DNA of 27,943 nucleotides from Oleispira sp963933055 (GCA_963933055.1 CAWVSY010000048.1:1-27943); one strand, 5' to 3'; counted from the first letter of the stretch, positions 7,513-16,064 are shown. Numbers and translations are program-made. Notes: generated by a model not told the origin, from the sequence alone.

Positions 7513-7750
7513 GTGTCTGCGTGTTTTTCATAACGGTTGTCTAAATTGAGTGAAAATAGATATAAAAAAAATAATGATTGAAAAAGGACTATCGAAGTCG
7601 CCAATTAGCTTAATTAACTGTCTAAGCTGTCATTAATGACTTAGATTGTGGTCTTTATGAGATGATAATTACTATAGTAAGTAATTAGTAGGATGTAGTT
7701 GTCCATGGTTACCAACGACCATTATATTTCGCTTTTAGCGTGAGGGTTAC
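7513..7750 (+). promoter_or_regulatory. AT-rich leader of the diguanylate cyclase gene
   Basis: No gene is seen here. It holds a perfect 12-bp palindrome GTCATTAATGAC (7629-7640), flanked by CTAAG and CTTAG, a possible operator. It also holds the ribosome site GAGGG before the GTG start. I see no GEMM-type c-di-GMP riboswitch. Confidence 0.4.
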
Positions 7751-8944
7751 GTGCACGAATTCCTAGATTTAAGAACCTTGTCAGTTAACAATATTGTGAT
7801 GAGCTTATCTTTTGCAGCGTGTTTGTTGATATATTCAGCCTACCACACTGAATTTAAAGGTATAAAGCAAACAGCTCATGCATTCCTTATTAGCAGTTGT
7901 GCATTTTCACTGATGGGTTTACGAGATTATATTCCCGATTTTTTATCCATTTGGTTGCCTAATATACTACTTGTTTTAAGTATGGCGTTTATTCACTTAG
8001 GCTTTACTTACTTCTATCAGTTTGACGCTCGTGTAATGAAACGGTTTCACTTTATTATGCTCGTGGGTATGTCAGCTATCGTAACCTTTTTCACCTACTT
8101 CGATGATAATGTGAATGCTCGAATTGTTGCCCTGAGTTTCTTTGTGAGTATTCAGTGTTTATATATTATGCAGACATTGTTAAAAGGGCATAGTAAAGCG
8201 AACCTCACAATTGCAATATCGTATCTTTTTTTCTCTCTGTTTTTTTTAATTCGTGCTCTATTTACGCTTTCAGAAGACAATATATCTGACTTTATGGAAG
8301 CTGGCTTAATGCATTCATTATCGGTTGTTGTTTATGAGCTTTTAGTGGCTGCGACAAGTTTTGGAATGGTTTGGATTGTTAGTTATAGCGTTCAGCGTGT
8401 ATTGCTAGAGCAAGCTTCTCATGACCCATTAACTAAAGTACTCAATCGCAGAGCGCTGGAAGATATTATTACTACCGAGCATTCCCGTTCAGTTCGAAGC
8501 AGTGCTCCTATGTCTGTCATTATGTTGGATATCGATCATTTTAAACGCATTAATGATCGTTTTGGTCATGGTAGAGGGGACGAGGTTTTAATTGAAATCG
8601 CGAATGTTCTCACTAACAATACTCGTTCATATGATAGTGTTGCACGCTTTGGTGGAGAGGAATTTATCATTTTATTACCAAATACTTCGGTTGATCAGGC
8701 AGAAGTAATTGCAGAAAATTTGCGCATGAAGGTCGCGACTCATGATTATAATTTTAAACCTGAAGAGGGGGTTGAGATCACAGCAAGCTTTGGTGCAACC
8801 GAATGTAATTTAATTAAAGAAGGCTGGTTGAAGGTTCTTGAACGTGCTGATAGTGGGCTATATAAAGCAAAAGCAGCCGGACGGAATAACGTGATTGTCT
8901 GTCATGCGAATAATGAAGATGCAGATCTTTTCGGCGCGGGGTAA
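7751..8944 (+). CDS. Membrane diguanylate cyclase (GGDEF)
   Basis: Makes cyclic di-GMP from two GTP at the inner membrane. The first 210 residues contain about seven hydrophobic segments (near 12-30, 41-57, 65-86, 98-118, 125-142, 150-171 and 185-210), a 7TM-type sensor. A short linker leads to a GGDEF domain starting at DPLTKVLNRRALE. The active-site loop is GGEEF (301-305), a catalytically competent variant. An RxxD inhibitory site (RSYD, 292-295) sits five residues upstream, so product feedback is expected. There is no EAL domain. The GTG start at 7751 is preceded by GAGGG at good spacing. The input signal is unknown. rlmF follows after 37 bases. Confidence 0.9.
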   Translation: MHEFLDLRTLSVNNIVMSLSFAACLLIYSAYHTEFKGIKQTAHAFLISSCAFSLMGLRDYIPDFLSIWLPNILLVLSMAFIHLGFTYFYQFDARVMKRFHFIMLVGMSAIVTFFTYFDDNVNARIVALSFFVSIQCLYIMQTLLKGHSKANLTIAISYLFFSLFFLIRALFTLSEDNISDFMEAGLMHSLSVVVYELLVAATSFGMVWIVSYSVQRVLLEQASHDPLTKVLNRRALEDIITTEHSRSVRSSAPMSVIMLDIDHFKRINDRFGHGRGDEVLIEIANVLTNNTRSYDSVARFGGEEFIILLPNTSVDQAEVIAENLRMKVATHDYNFKPEEGVEITASFGATECNLIKEGWLKVLERADSGLYKAKAAGRNNVIVCHANNEDADLFGAG

Positions 8945-8981
8945 AATGTGCGTCTACCTTTGATTTATCAAGTGATCTTCA

Positions 8982-9950
8982 GTGAATAAACCAGCTTCCT
9001 CGTTACATCCTAGAAATCCTCACCAAGGGCGCTACGACCTAAAAGCGCTGGTGGACGTGTGCCCTGAGTTGAAGGCACACCTCACGTTAAACCCCAGGGG
9101 CGAGCAAACCGTTGATTTTGGTAATGAGCATGCCGTTCGCTTGTTAAATCAAGCGCTATTGATGCAGCATTATCAGGTTGCTCATTGGAATATTCCAGAA
9201 GGTTATTTATGTCCTCCTATTCCTGGCCGTGCAGATTACATCCATTATGCGGCTGACTTGCTTGGTAGTACGAACCCGCAGGTAAAAAAGAATACGGCTA
9301 GAGTTTTAGATATTGGCACGGGCGCAAATTGTATTTACCCCATTATAGGCAGTCGTAGTTATGGCTGGCAGTTTGTTGGTAGCGACATAGATCCTATTTC
9401 TATTGCGACAGCCAAGCTCATTGTTGAATCCAACTCTGTATTAAAAAATAAAATAAAACTCGTACAGCAAAAGAATAAACAGGCTATTTTTAGTGGAGTG
9501 ATTGGCCCACATGATGTATTTGATTTAACACTATGTAACCCACCTTTTCATGCATCATTAGCGGAAGCGAATGCTGGTACAGAGCGTAAGCAAAAGAATC
9601 TGAGCAAGCACAAAGCCAAGAACCGCACACATAATAATGTTGTGGATAATGCTAAGGGGCGAAATTTTGGTGGCCAGAAAGCCGAATTGTGGTGCGAGGG
9701 GGGTGAACTCGCATTCTTAAAGCGTATGATTACTGAGAGCAAAACATTCTCTCAACAAGTAATGTGGTTTACCAGCTTGGTATCTAAAAGTGACAATGTA
9801 AAACCACTAAAAAAATTATTAAATCAAATAGGTGCTAAGCAAGTAAAAGTTGTTAATATGAGCCAAGGGCAAAAAGTAAGTCGATTAATCGCTTGGAGCT
9901 TTTTGTCAGACGAGCAACTTGAAGAATGGAATAAGTTACGGCTTAAATAG
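8982..9950 (+). CDS. rlmF: 23S rRNA (adenine-1618-N6)-methyltransferase RlmF
   Basis: SAM-dependent methyltransferase that makes m6A at position 1618 of 23S rRNA during ribosome maturation. Visible marks are the N-terminal LHPRNPHQGRYDL start, the SAM-binding DIGTGANCIYP and GSDIDPISI segments, and the N6-adenine methyltransferase catalytic motif NPPFHAS (Asn186). At 322 residues it is near the E. coli length (308). The GTG at 8982 is chosen because a TGA lies three codons upstream in frame. It may share a transcript with the preceding GGDEF gene and the GST-like gene 27 bases downstream. Confidence 0.93.
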   Translation: MNKPASSLHPRNPHQGRYDLKALVDVCPELKAHLTLNPRGEQTVDFGNEHAVRLLNQALLMQHYQVAHWNIPEGYLCPPIPGRADYIHYAADLLGSTNPQVKKNTARVLDIGTGANCIYPIIGSRSYGWQFVGSDIDPISIATAKLIVESNSVLKNKIKLVQQKNKQAIFSGVIGPHDVFDLTLCNPPFHASLAEANAGTERKQKNLSKHKAKNRTHNNVVDNAKGRNFGGQKAELWCEGGELAFLKRMITESKTFSQQVMWFTSLVSKSDNVKPLKKLLNQIGAKQVKVVNMSQGQKVSRLIAWSFLSDEQLEEWNKLRLK

Positions 9951-9977
9951 CGAAACTAAATATAATAAGGAATAGAA

Positions 9978-10706
9978 ATGAGCCGCACACTATATCAGTT
10001 TCCCATTTCACATTATTGTGAAAAAGTGAGATGGGCTATGGACTATAAAAAGTTAGAATATAAAGCCAAAAATTTACTGCCTGGACTGCACTTACGGACG
10101 ACTAAAAAAATGGCACCTAAAAGCTATGTGCCTATTTTAATAGATCAAGGTGAGCAGATCCAAAATTCTCATACCATTGTTAGTTATTTAGATGAGAAGC
10201 ATCCTAATAAATCATTAACGCCAAGTGATCCTGATTTAAGACAACAAGCATTAGCGTGGGAAAAATACTGTGATGTCGAAATTGGCGTGCACGTTCGCCG
10301 CTATTGTTATCACATCTTATTAGACGAACCTAAAATAGTGATTCCTTTTTTCACGAAAGATGGTCCTTGGTGGGGGCCGCTATTTTTCAAATTGTCTTTT
10401 TCTAAGCTTGTTCCTGTGATGAGAAAAGTCATGATGATTGATGAAGAAGGTGCGCAAGAATCTGAACGACATATTCAGCAAGCCATTGATAAATTGCATT
10501 TAGAATACCAAGCGCGAGATTTTTTAGTCGGTGATTGTTTTGGCCGTGCTGATTTAACGGCGGCAGCATTATTAGCGCCTTTAATGATGCCGCAAGGGTA
10601 TGGCTTAGATTGGCCTAATGAATTACCGGCAAGATTGCAGGCATTTGTGGATAAAAACCAATCAAAGCTGGAAGTATTTCGCCAATTCTATAAAACATAT
10701 CGTTAA
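9978..10706 (+). CDS. Glutathione S-transferase family protein
   Basis: 242-residue cytoplasmic GST-fold protein. The N-terminal thioredoxin-like half carries LYQFPISHYCEKVRWAMDY (5-23), where Ser/Tyr/Cys near residues 10-13 are the expected glutathione-contacting positions. It continues with VPILIDQGEQIQNSHTIVSYLDE, the conserved Pro and E/N-S glutathione site. The C-terminal half is helical and ends in GDCFGRADLTAAALLAPL, typical of GST family members. The ribosome site AAGGA is well placed. The substrate is unknown; a role in detoxifying reactive lipids would fit the neighbours but is only inference. Confidence 0.85.
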   Translation: MSRTLYQFPISHYCEKVRWAMDYKKLEYKAKNLLPGLHLRTTKKMAPKSYVPILIDQGEQIQNSHTIVSYLDEKHPNKSLTPSDPDLRQQALAWEKYCDVEIGVHVRRYCYHILLDEPKIVIPFFTKDGPWWGPLFFKLSFSKLVPVMRKVMMIDEEGAQESERHIQQAIDKLHLEYQARDFLVGDCFGRADLTAAALLAPLMMPQGYGLDWPNELPARLQAFVDKNQSKLEVFRQFYKTYR

Positions 10707-10715
10707 TAGAAAAAT

Positions 10716-12242
10716 TTATTGTGGATTTGAGAAAATCAGCGTTTTATCGTTCACTTTACCAAAGCGCAATGTGGCTAAGTCTAACGCGTAGTTTTGATAC
10801 AGCTTCCAAGGCAGTTTAGAACCTTGCTGAGGGGCTTTTACCAAAGCCCGCTGTACGTAGCCAGATTGCATATCAACAAAGGGTCTATGTTCAACAGAAG
10901 CGTCGAAGTTATGTGGCATTACAATCGTTTTACCCGACTTATCCATATGATTTAACAAGCGGCACATCCACTCGGTAATTAAATCAGCTTTTAATGTCCA
11001 AGAAGCGTTGGTATACCCAAATACCATACCTGCATTGGGTAAATCTTCTAGTAAGACCCCGCGATAAACCATTTTTTCATGAGCATCAAATTCCTCGCCA
11101 TCGACAAACAGCTTCATTTTCCCAAATAATTGAACATCTAAACCCGTTGCGGTAATGATAATATCGGCGTTAAGTTCTTCACCCGATTTTAATTGAATGC
11201 CATTTTCAGTAAAATGATCAATGTGATCGGTGACTACCGACGCTTTGCCTTCACGTAATGCTTTAAACATATCCCCGTCTGGTACAGCGCATAAACGCTC
11301 ATCCCAAGGATTGTAGTTGGGTGTGAAGTGTTTCATATCGAAATCAGCCCCCACTTCTTTTTTAATCAGCTTTTGAATTAAACGGCGTGCTGAGTTGGGA
11401 AATGCTTTGCAGTAGTTATACATCATCGAAGTAAAGGCAATATTGCGGGTACGAGTGATGCGATAGACCCATGTTTCGGGTAAAAATTTACGTAAACCAT
11501 TCACCATAGGATCATCTTGCGGCAGTGCCATAACATAGCTAGGGGAGCGCTGCAGCATGGTCACGTGTGCGGCTTTATCAGTCATTGCGGGCACTAAGGT
11601 GACCGCAGTAGCACCACTGCCAATGACAACAATTTTTTTGCCAGAATAATCGTAGTTTTCATCCCATTTTTGCGGATGAATAATATCGCCTTTAAAATTT
11701 TCACGGCCCTTAAATTGAGGCTGATAACCTTGGTCGTAGTTGTAATACCCGGTGCAACATAGGATGAAATTACACTGGTAATGACGGATTTCACCGGTGC
11801 TGGTGAGTTGAACTTCCACCGTCCAGCGTGCCGTTTTGCTTGACCAAGAAGAGGTCAGTACTTTATGGCCAAAACGAATATTCTTTTCAATGTCATGTTC
11901 TTTAGCGGCTTCACAAATGTACTCACGAATGTCTTTGCCATCGGCAATGCCTTTTGGGCTAGTCCAAGGTTTAAAGTTATAACCCAGAGTATACATATCA
12001 GAATCTGAGCGAATGCCAGGATAACGAAATAAATCCCAAGTACCACCAATGGCTTCTCGGCCTTCAAGAATAGCGTAGGTTTTGTTTGGGCTATCTTTCT
12101 GTAAATGAACGGCAGCACCGATACCAGATAATCCTGCTCCGATGATTAAAACGTCAACATATTCGCTTTTTTCAGAATGCTTTTTCTCAGAATTATTGGC
12201 CTTAGTGCCTTCATTGTTATCGCTATACATCAGAGTTACCAT
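10716..12242 (-). CDS. almA: AlmA-like flavin-binding monooxygenase
   Basis: FAD/NADPH monooxygenase of the Baeyer-Villiger/flavin-containing group. By overall resemblance it is closest to AlmA, linked to oxidation of long-chain alkanes in Acinetobacter and marine oil degraders. Visible marks are the FAD Rossmann motif GAGLSG (35-40), the segment RYPGIRSDSDMYT, the family fingerprint FKGDIIHPQKW (183-193, matching FxGxxxHxxxW), the NADPH motif GSGATA (208-213), and FTPNYNPWDERLCAVPDGD. Length is 508 residues, near the usual 500. The first ATG (12242) or the one four codons later are both possible; neither has a strong ribosome site. A TetR gene lies upstream in the same direction, with an operator-like palindrome between them. 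EthA-like ketone monooxygenases are the main alternative. Confidence 0.85.
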   Translation of the reverse strand: MVTLMYSDNNEGTKANNSEKKHSEKSEYVDVLIIGAGLSGIGAAVHLQKDSPNKTYAILEGREAIGGTWDLFRYPGIRSDSDMYTLGYNFKPWTSPKGIADGKDIREYICEAAKEHDIEKNIRFGHKVLTSSWSSKTARWTVEVQLTSTGEIRHYQCNFILCCTGYYNYDQGYQPQFKGRENFKGDIIHPQKWDENYDYSGKKIVVIGSGATAVTLVPAMTDKAAHVTMLQRSPSYVMALPQDDPMVNGLRKFLPETWVYRITRTRNIAFTSMMYNYCKAFPNSARRLIQKLIKKEVGADFDMKHFTPNYNPWDERLCAVPDGDMFKALREGKASVVTDHIDHFTENGIQLKSGEELNADIIITATGLDVQLFGKMKLFVDGEEFDAHEKMVYRGVLLEDLPNAGMVFGYTNASWTLKADLITEWMCRLLNHMDKSGKTIVMPHNFDASVEHRPFVDMQSGYVQRALVKAPQQGSKLPWKLYQNYALDLATLRFGKVNDKTLIFSNPQ

Positions 12243-12354
12243 TTATATTTTTATTATCATAATGGTCGCTAGGGTGACTGATTAACCTTAATATTAAAAG
12301 GTTATTAACAGACAAAAAAATGTGAGATTAGCCTCATTCTCGGCTGTTATTTAC

Positions 12355-12368
12355 ATGACAACTGTCAT
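12355..12368. promoter_or_regulatory. Operator-like palindrome upstream of almA
   Basis: ATGACA-AC-TGTCAT: 6-bp perfect arms with a 2-bp centre, in the 131-bp gap between the tetR stop and almA. The form is like many TetR-family operators. The gap also holds TAACCTT (about 12283) inverted to AAGGTTA about eight bases on. Confidence 0.45.
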
Positions 12369-12373
12369 CAATT

Positions 12374-12967
12374 TTAAATATCCCCACCACTATTAATGAC
12401 GCTTAAAAATCCTGGGCGGCTGATCTGTGAATACAATCTCGCCAATTTATCCAGAGGGTAGCGGAAGTCACTTTTAATCCAGCGTTGCAATACCATCCAC
12501 GATGCGCCTGCTAGATAGTCAACCATAAAGCCTAAAGCTTCTGGGTCGCTCATCGGTATTGCATGATTACGAATATAAAGGCCCATCACGCGGGTTATGT
12601 AGTTACGAAAGCTTTTTATGACAAGGTGTTCTACATCAGCCGCAACAATCAACTTAGAGAAATCCATATGCTGCTGGCATTGATTGAATAAATGCCAAGC
12701 AATGATGTCACCTGGCTCGGCTGATTCAATGATATGGCTTTCAATTTCTTGATAGAAAGAATCGAATACATTATCGATATAATCAACCAAAACTGCATCT
12801 TTCGATTTGTAATGAAGATAAAAGGTTTGACGGGCTAAATTGGCAGTTTGGGTAATGTCTTGAATCTTAATTTTTTTATAAGGATGATCTTTCGTGAGTG
12901 TAACCAGTGCTTGAATGATGAGAGTTTTTGTTCTAATTACCCTTGGATCTTCAGTTTTTAGCGACAT
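12374..12967 (-). CDS. TetR-family transcriptional regulator
   Basis: One-component repressor with an N-terminal helix-turn-helix (VIRTKTLIIQALVTLTKDHP then DITQTANLARQTFYLHYKSK) and a ligand-binding C-terminal half typical of the TetR_C group. I chose the ATG at 12967 (197 aa, normal family size) over 13030 (218 aa). It begins directly before the DNA-binding domain and leaves 120 bases for promoters to the divergent oxygenase gene. It sits between almA (same strand) and the MpaB-like gene (opposite strand), so it probably controls one or both and responds to a lipid or hydrocarbon. The effector is not known. Confidence 0.85.
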   Translation of the reverse strand: MSLKTEDPRVIRTKTLIIQALVTLTKDHPYKKIKIQDITQTANLARQTFYLHYKSKDAVLVDYIDNVFDSFYQEIESHIIESAEPGDIIAWHLFNQCQQHMDFSKLIVAADVEHLVIKSFRNYITRVMGLYIRNHAIPMSDPEALGFMVDYLAGASWMVLQRWIKSDFRYPLDKLARLYSQISRPGFLSVINSGGDI

Positions 12968-13087
12968 AAGTGCATTTCTGTAAATTAGTGGACAGCGGTA
13001 AGTTTTGTCATTTGAGGCTACTGCTCTCATGAGCTTAAATCAACCCAATTAAACAAACTTAATAAACTGATTGATCGGTGGCAGCTT

Positions 13088-13993
13088 ATGTATTTTAGAA
13101 ATAATAAAAACTTAACAGCAATGGATCGCTTAAATGTTGATGAAGACTATCAGACAATCGTGAAATACTTGGCCAATCATGATGCTCCGATTGATTTTTT
13201 AATTGCCGGTGAATTGGCGCAGATTCAGACATTTGCCATTCCTAGCATCAGCAAACTCTTGCAGCGTACGAAGCAATATCAAAATGATGGATTAAAGCGC
13301 CTCGATGATACTCGGGCCATATTAACCGAGTGCATGACCGATAGCGTTCAAAGTGAGCGTGGTCAGCATATGGTCAAACATTTGAATTGGATTCACAGTC
13401 ATTATGAAATCAGTAATGATGATTATTTATATACATTGGCGTTATTTATTATTGAGCCGGTAAGATGGATGGAAACGTTTGGTTATCGCTCACTTACGGC
13501 TAGAGAAAAGCAGGCAGGTTATTTGGCATTTAAATCATTAGGGCAAGCAATGAATATCAAACACATTCCTGAGAGCCGTGACAAGTTTGTTGCTTGGTAT
13601 GAGGAATATCGCCGTCAGCATATGATGTATCATGTCGATAATAAAAAAGTAACTGACGGTTTGATTGAGGGCATGAAAGAGATGTTTCCTATCGTTATGA
13701 GACCTCTGGTTCGCCCGCTGATTTTGACCTTGATTAATGACCCTGAACTATTGATGGCCACGGGGCAAAAAGCACCAACAAAATTAACACAAACGGTTAT
13801 TAAAGGTCTTATGAGGATAAGAAAATTTAGCCAAAAGTACATTAATATTTGGCAGAAAAAAAGTTTTGACGATAGTTATTTGGGCCAGTATTATAAATCA
13901 TACCCTGGTGGATACCAGTGGCGAGCATTAGGCCCTGAGAAGATTGTTAAGGGGGCTGCTCGTGGTTGTCCATTTCATGCATCGGAGTTATAG
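13088..13993 (+). CDS. MpaB/DUF2236-family oxygenase
   Basis: 301-residue protein of the DUF2236 family, which includes the fungal MpaB oxygenase and the latex-clearing rubber oxygenase Lcp. These are heme proteins that cleave C=C bonds. The family-like core runs from GQHMVKHLNWIHSHYEISND through LYTLALFIIEPVRWMETFGY to IPESRDKFVAWYEEY (about 98-180). His residues in the first segment are the expected heme-ligand region. The C-terminus contains YPGGYQWRALGP. There is no signal peptide. It is divergent from a TetR gene and near an AlmA-like enzyme, which suggests a role in lipid or terpenoid oxidation. The real substrate cannot be read from the sequence. Confidence 0.72.
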   Translation: MYFRNNKNLTAMDRLNVDEDYQTIVKYLANHDAPIDFLIAGELAQIQTFAIPSISKLLQRTKQYQNDGLKRLDDTRAILTECMTDSVQSERGQHMVKHLNWIHSHYEISNDDYLYTLALFIIEPVRWMETFGYRSLTAREKQAGYLAFKSLGQAMNIKHIPESRDKFVAWYEEYRRQHMMYHVDNKKVTDGLIEGMKEMFPIVMRPLVRPLILTLINDPELLMATGQKAPTKLTQTVIKGLMRIRKFSQKYINIWQKKSFDDSYLGQYYKSYPGGYQWRALGPEKIVKGAARGCPFHASEL

Positions 13994-14095
13994 CATCATA
14001 GCCGATCCTATGCTTATCAATTATCATGCTAAAAGCAGGTATACTGTTCGTCATTTTCAATAGAAAAACCGTATCGAAATTCAGAGTATTTAATA

Positions 14096-14575
14096 ATGAC
14101 CCCTGCTATTAATTTGCTAAAAAAGAAGAAAGTTAAACACCTTGTTCATGAATATCAGCACGATGCGAGTGCGGTTAGTAATGGTGAGTCTTATGGCCAA
14201 GAGGCGGCAGCTAAAATGGGGGTTGCGAGTCAGCAAGTATTTAAAACGTTGGTAGTAAACTTGGATAATAAGGAATTAGCGGTGGCCATTGTTCCTGTGT
14301 CGTCGATGCTCAGTTTAAAGAATATTGCAAAAGCGGCTAACGCAAAAAAAGCAGCCATGGCAGACAAACAAGATGTTGAACGATCAACGGGTTATGTCTT
14401 GGGCGGTGTGAGTCCCTTGGGGCAGAAAAAACGTTTACGTACGTTTATTGATAGTTCGGCACAAGGGTTTCCAGTTATTTTTGTCAGTGCTGGCAAGCGA
14501 GGTTTAGAGATTGAATTAAATCCGCTTGATTTTGTGCCGCTATTATCAGCTCATTTTACTGAGCTACAAGCTTAG
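14096..14575 (+). CDS. ybaK: Cys-tRNA(Pro) deacylase YbaK/EbsC
   Basis: Cytoplasmic proofreading enzyme that hydrolyses Cys mischarged on tRNA-Pro by prolyl-tRNA synthetase. At 159 residues it has the normal length. It starts MTPAINLLKKKKVKHLVHEY, carries the conserved lysine in QQVFKTLVV (Lys50), and has the GGVSPLGQKKRL loop (about 102-113) that shapes the substrate pocket. It stands alone about 100 bases after the oxygenase gene. Confidence 0.93.
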   Translation: MTPAINLLKKKKVKHLVHEYQHDASAVSNGESYGQEAAAKMGVASQQVFKTLVVNLDNKELAVAIVPVSSMLSLKNIAKAANAKKAAMADKQDVERSTGYVLGGVSPLGQKKRLRTFIDSSAQGFPVIFVSAGKRGLEIELNPLDFVPLLSAHFTELQA

Positions 14576-14599
14576 CTTATTACTCATTAGATATTAATA

Positions 14600-15028
14600 T
14601 TAGCTTTCAGATTTTAGTTGAGTTAATAAATCATGAATTTCAGCTTTTAAGTTTTTATCTTCAATCTCACCACTAGCAATCTTAGCTTTTTCTAAGCTCG
14701 CAATAGCGCCTTTTTTATCGTCTAGTTCTAACTTCATGGTTGCGAGTGAATAACCAATGGACGAACAGAAATCGATTGAATTAATAGCTTCTGCTTTAAG
14801 CAATGCTTTATTATAAATGGTGATCGCTAGTTCAAAATCTTCGGTGAAATCAGCCAGTGTTTCCCATTGAACCGGATGATCTTTAGCCGTGTTTTCGTGA
14901 GTCTCACACACTTCTTTGAGCTGAGCATAGCCTTTATCAAAGCCATCTTGATCTTCATATTCAGAAGCTCTTAAGATGTCTTTAGCCAAAGAATGCACTT
15001 GCTTGTATATTTTAGTATTCATGACCAT
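14600..15028 (-). CDS. Small helical-repeat (TPR-like) protein
   Basis: 142-residue acidic protein predicted to be all helical, with no signal peptide or membrane segment. Segments such as FELAITIYNKALLKAEAINS and LATMKLELDDKKGAIASLEK look like tetratricopeptide-type helix pairs, so a protein-binding role is likely. Start at ATG 15028, or two codons later at 15022; ribosome sites are weak for both. It is convergent with ybaK (24-base gap). No partner is evident. Confidence 0.7.
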   Translation of the reverse strand: MVMNTKIYKQVHSLAKDILRASEYEDQDGFDKGYAQLKEVCETHENTAKDHPVQWETLADFTEDFELAITIYNKALLKAEAINSIDFCSSIGYSLATMKLELDDKKGAIASLEKAKIASGEIEDKNLKAEIHDLLTQLKSES

Positions 15029-15180
15029 AAGTTGAACTGCCTATTGCTGCTTGTCGTTTATCCAGATTATAGCGTGTATAGAGAGTGGGTTATACGGGCA
15101 AGGGCAGATAGCGAAGGCTAAATGTGTGATTAATAATCATAAAATAGTAATGAAAAGTTGCTTCTATTTTTATACACTGT

Positions 15181-15234
15181 CGCCCTGATGATGTTTCCAC
15201 TGTATATATTACAGCACTAGTGATGAGCAGGGTG
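15181..15234. promoter_or_regulatory. Nested dyad upstream of the crotonase gene
   Basis: CGCCCTG (15181-15187) pairs with CAGGGTG (15228-15234, one wobble) around the palindrome CTGTA-TATAT-TACAG (15200-15214). It lies 50 bases before the crotonase start, so it may be an operator or a leader hairpin. Confidence 0.4.
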
Positions 15235-15284
15235 ATTATTAATACATAACCACACTGCTTCAAAACGGCTGAATGAGGTTTTTT

Positions 15285-16019
15285 ATGACACGTTTAATAG
15301 AGATGACAGCCCAAGGCAGCATTGCCGTATTGACGATGAATGCCGCTGAAAATCGCCATAATCCAGAATTCTTATCGGCATTTAATCAACACCTTGATCA
15401 GATTGAAGCTGATCAGGCTATTAAATCGGTTATCTTAACGTCTTCAAGTGAAAAGAATTGGTCTTTAGGCATTGATTTGGCGTGGATGTCTCAGCCGACG
15501 AATACTGCAGAAATGATTTCTGTCTTCATGTCAGATTTAACCAAGCTATTAAAGCGTATCGTTACTTTCCCTATGCCCATTATCGCTGCTTTGAATGGGC
15601 ATACTTATGGTAACGGTTCGGTCTTAGCCTGTGCCTGTGATTTCCGCTTTATGAAATCGGATAAGGGATTTTTCTGTTTTCCAGAAGTTGACGTATTAGT
15701 GCCATTTTTACCCTCAATGTTTCCACTAATTGATAAAGCCATTCCTCAGGCGTTCTTTAACCGTTTGGCAATGTCGGGCCAGCGTGTCGGTGCACAAGAG
15801 TTATTGGATAACCAAGTAGTTGAAGCCATTTTTGCTAATGAAGAAGAACTTCAAGCGGGTGTCGTAGAATTCGCGCAACAGTTTAATAAAAACCGCTGGA
15901 TTTATGGGCAGAATAAAGCACAAATGAATAAGCAGATCTTATTAACAATGAAAGAAGAAGATCCAGCATTCATTGAAAATGTCAGTATTATGTTATGGAA
16001 AAACCTACAAAAAAAGTAG
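15285..16019 (+). CDS. Enoyl-CoA hydratase/isomerase (crotonase) family
   Basis: Crotonase-fold acyl-CoA enzyme, 244 residues. The start is set by GAGG at 15275-15278, six bases before ATG 15285; the ATG at 15273 overlaps that ribosome site and is unlikely. Oxyanion-hole elements are NWSLGIDL and NGHTYGNGS (Gly109-Ser112). The position after GNG that holds the first catalytic Glu in hydratases is Val113, while the second acid is kept (FPEVD, Glu134). One acid only is the pattern of delta3,delta2-enoyl-CoA isomerases, so isomerisation of unsaturated fatty acyl-CoA is more likely than hydration. Its terminator is built into the last codons. Confidence 0.82.
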   Translation: MTRLIEMTAQGSIAVLTMNAAENRHNPEFLSAFNQHLDQIEADQAIKSVILTSSSEKNWSLGIDLAWMSQPTNTAEMISVFMSDLTKLLKRIVTFPMPIIAALNGHTYGNGSVLACACDFRFMKSDKGFFCFPEVDVLVPFLPSMFPLIDKAIPQAFFNRLAMSGQRVGAQELLDNQVVEAIFANEEELQAGVVEFAQQFNKNRWIYGQNKAQMNKQILLTMKEEDPAFIENVSIMLWKNLQKK

Positions 16020-16027
16020 GTTTTTAA
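15999..16027 (+). terminator. Terminator overlapping the crotonase stop
   Basis: A perfect 10-bp stem, AAAAACCTAC (15999-16008) with GTAGGTTTTT (16016-16025), has a 7-A loop. The stop codon TAG (16017-16019) lies in the right arm, so the hairpin also encodes the last residues. Confidence 0.75.
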
Positions 16028-16041
16028 TGCAATAAAATACG

Positions 16042-16064
16042 GAAGCTATCACTAAGATAGCTTC
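16042..16064 (-). terminator. Hairpin at the end of the OYE gene
   Basis: GAAGCTATC and GATAGCTTC form a perfect 9-bp stem with a 5-base loop, touching the TGA of the minus-strand gene. On that strand it is followed by a mixed T-rich stretch, so it is a moderate terminator. Confidence 0.6.

Noticed and set aside
7513..7750. c-di-GMP riboswitch before the diguanylate cyclase
   Set aside because: No GEMM-type conserved loops or pairing were found in the leader; only a palindrome.
15200..15214. LexA-like box CTGTATATATTACAG
   Set aside because: The CTG and CAG ends are nine bases apart, one fewer than the ten needed for a gammaproteobacterial LexA site, and the downstream gene is not an SOS gene.
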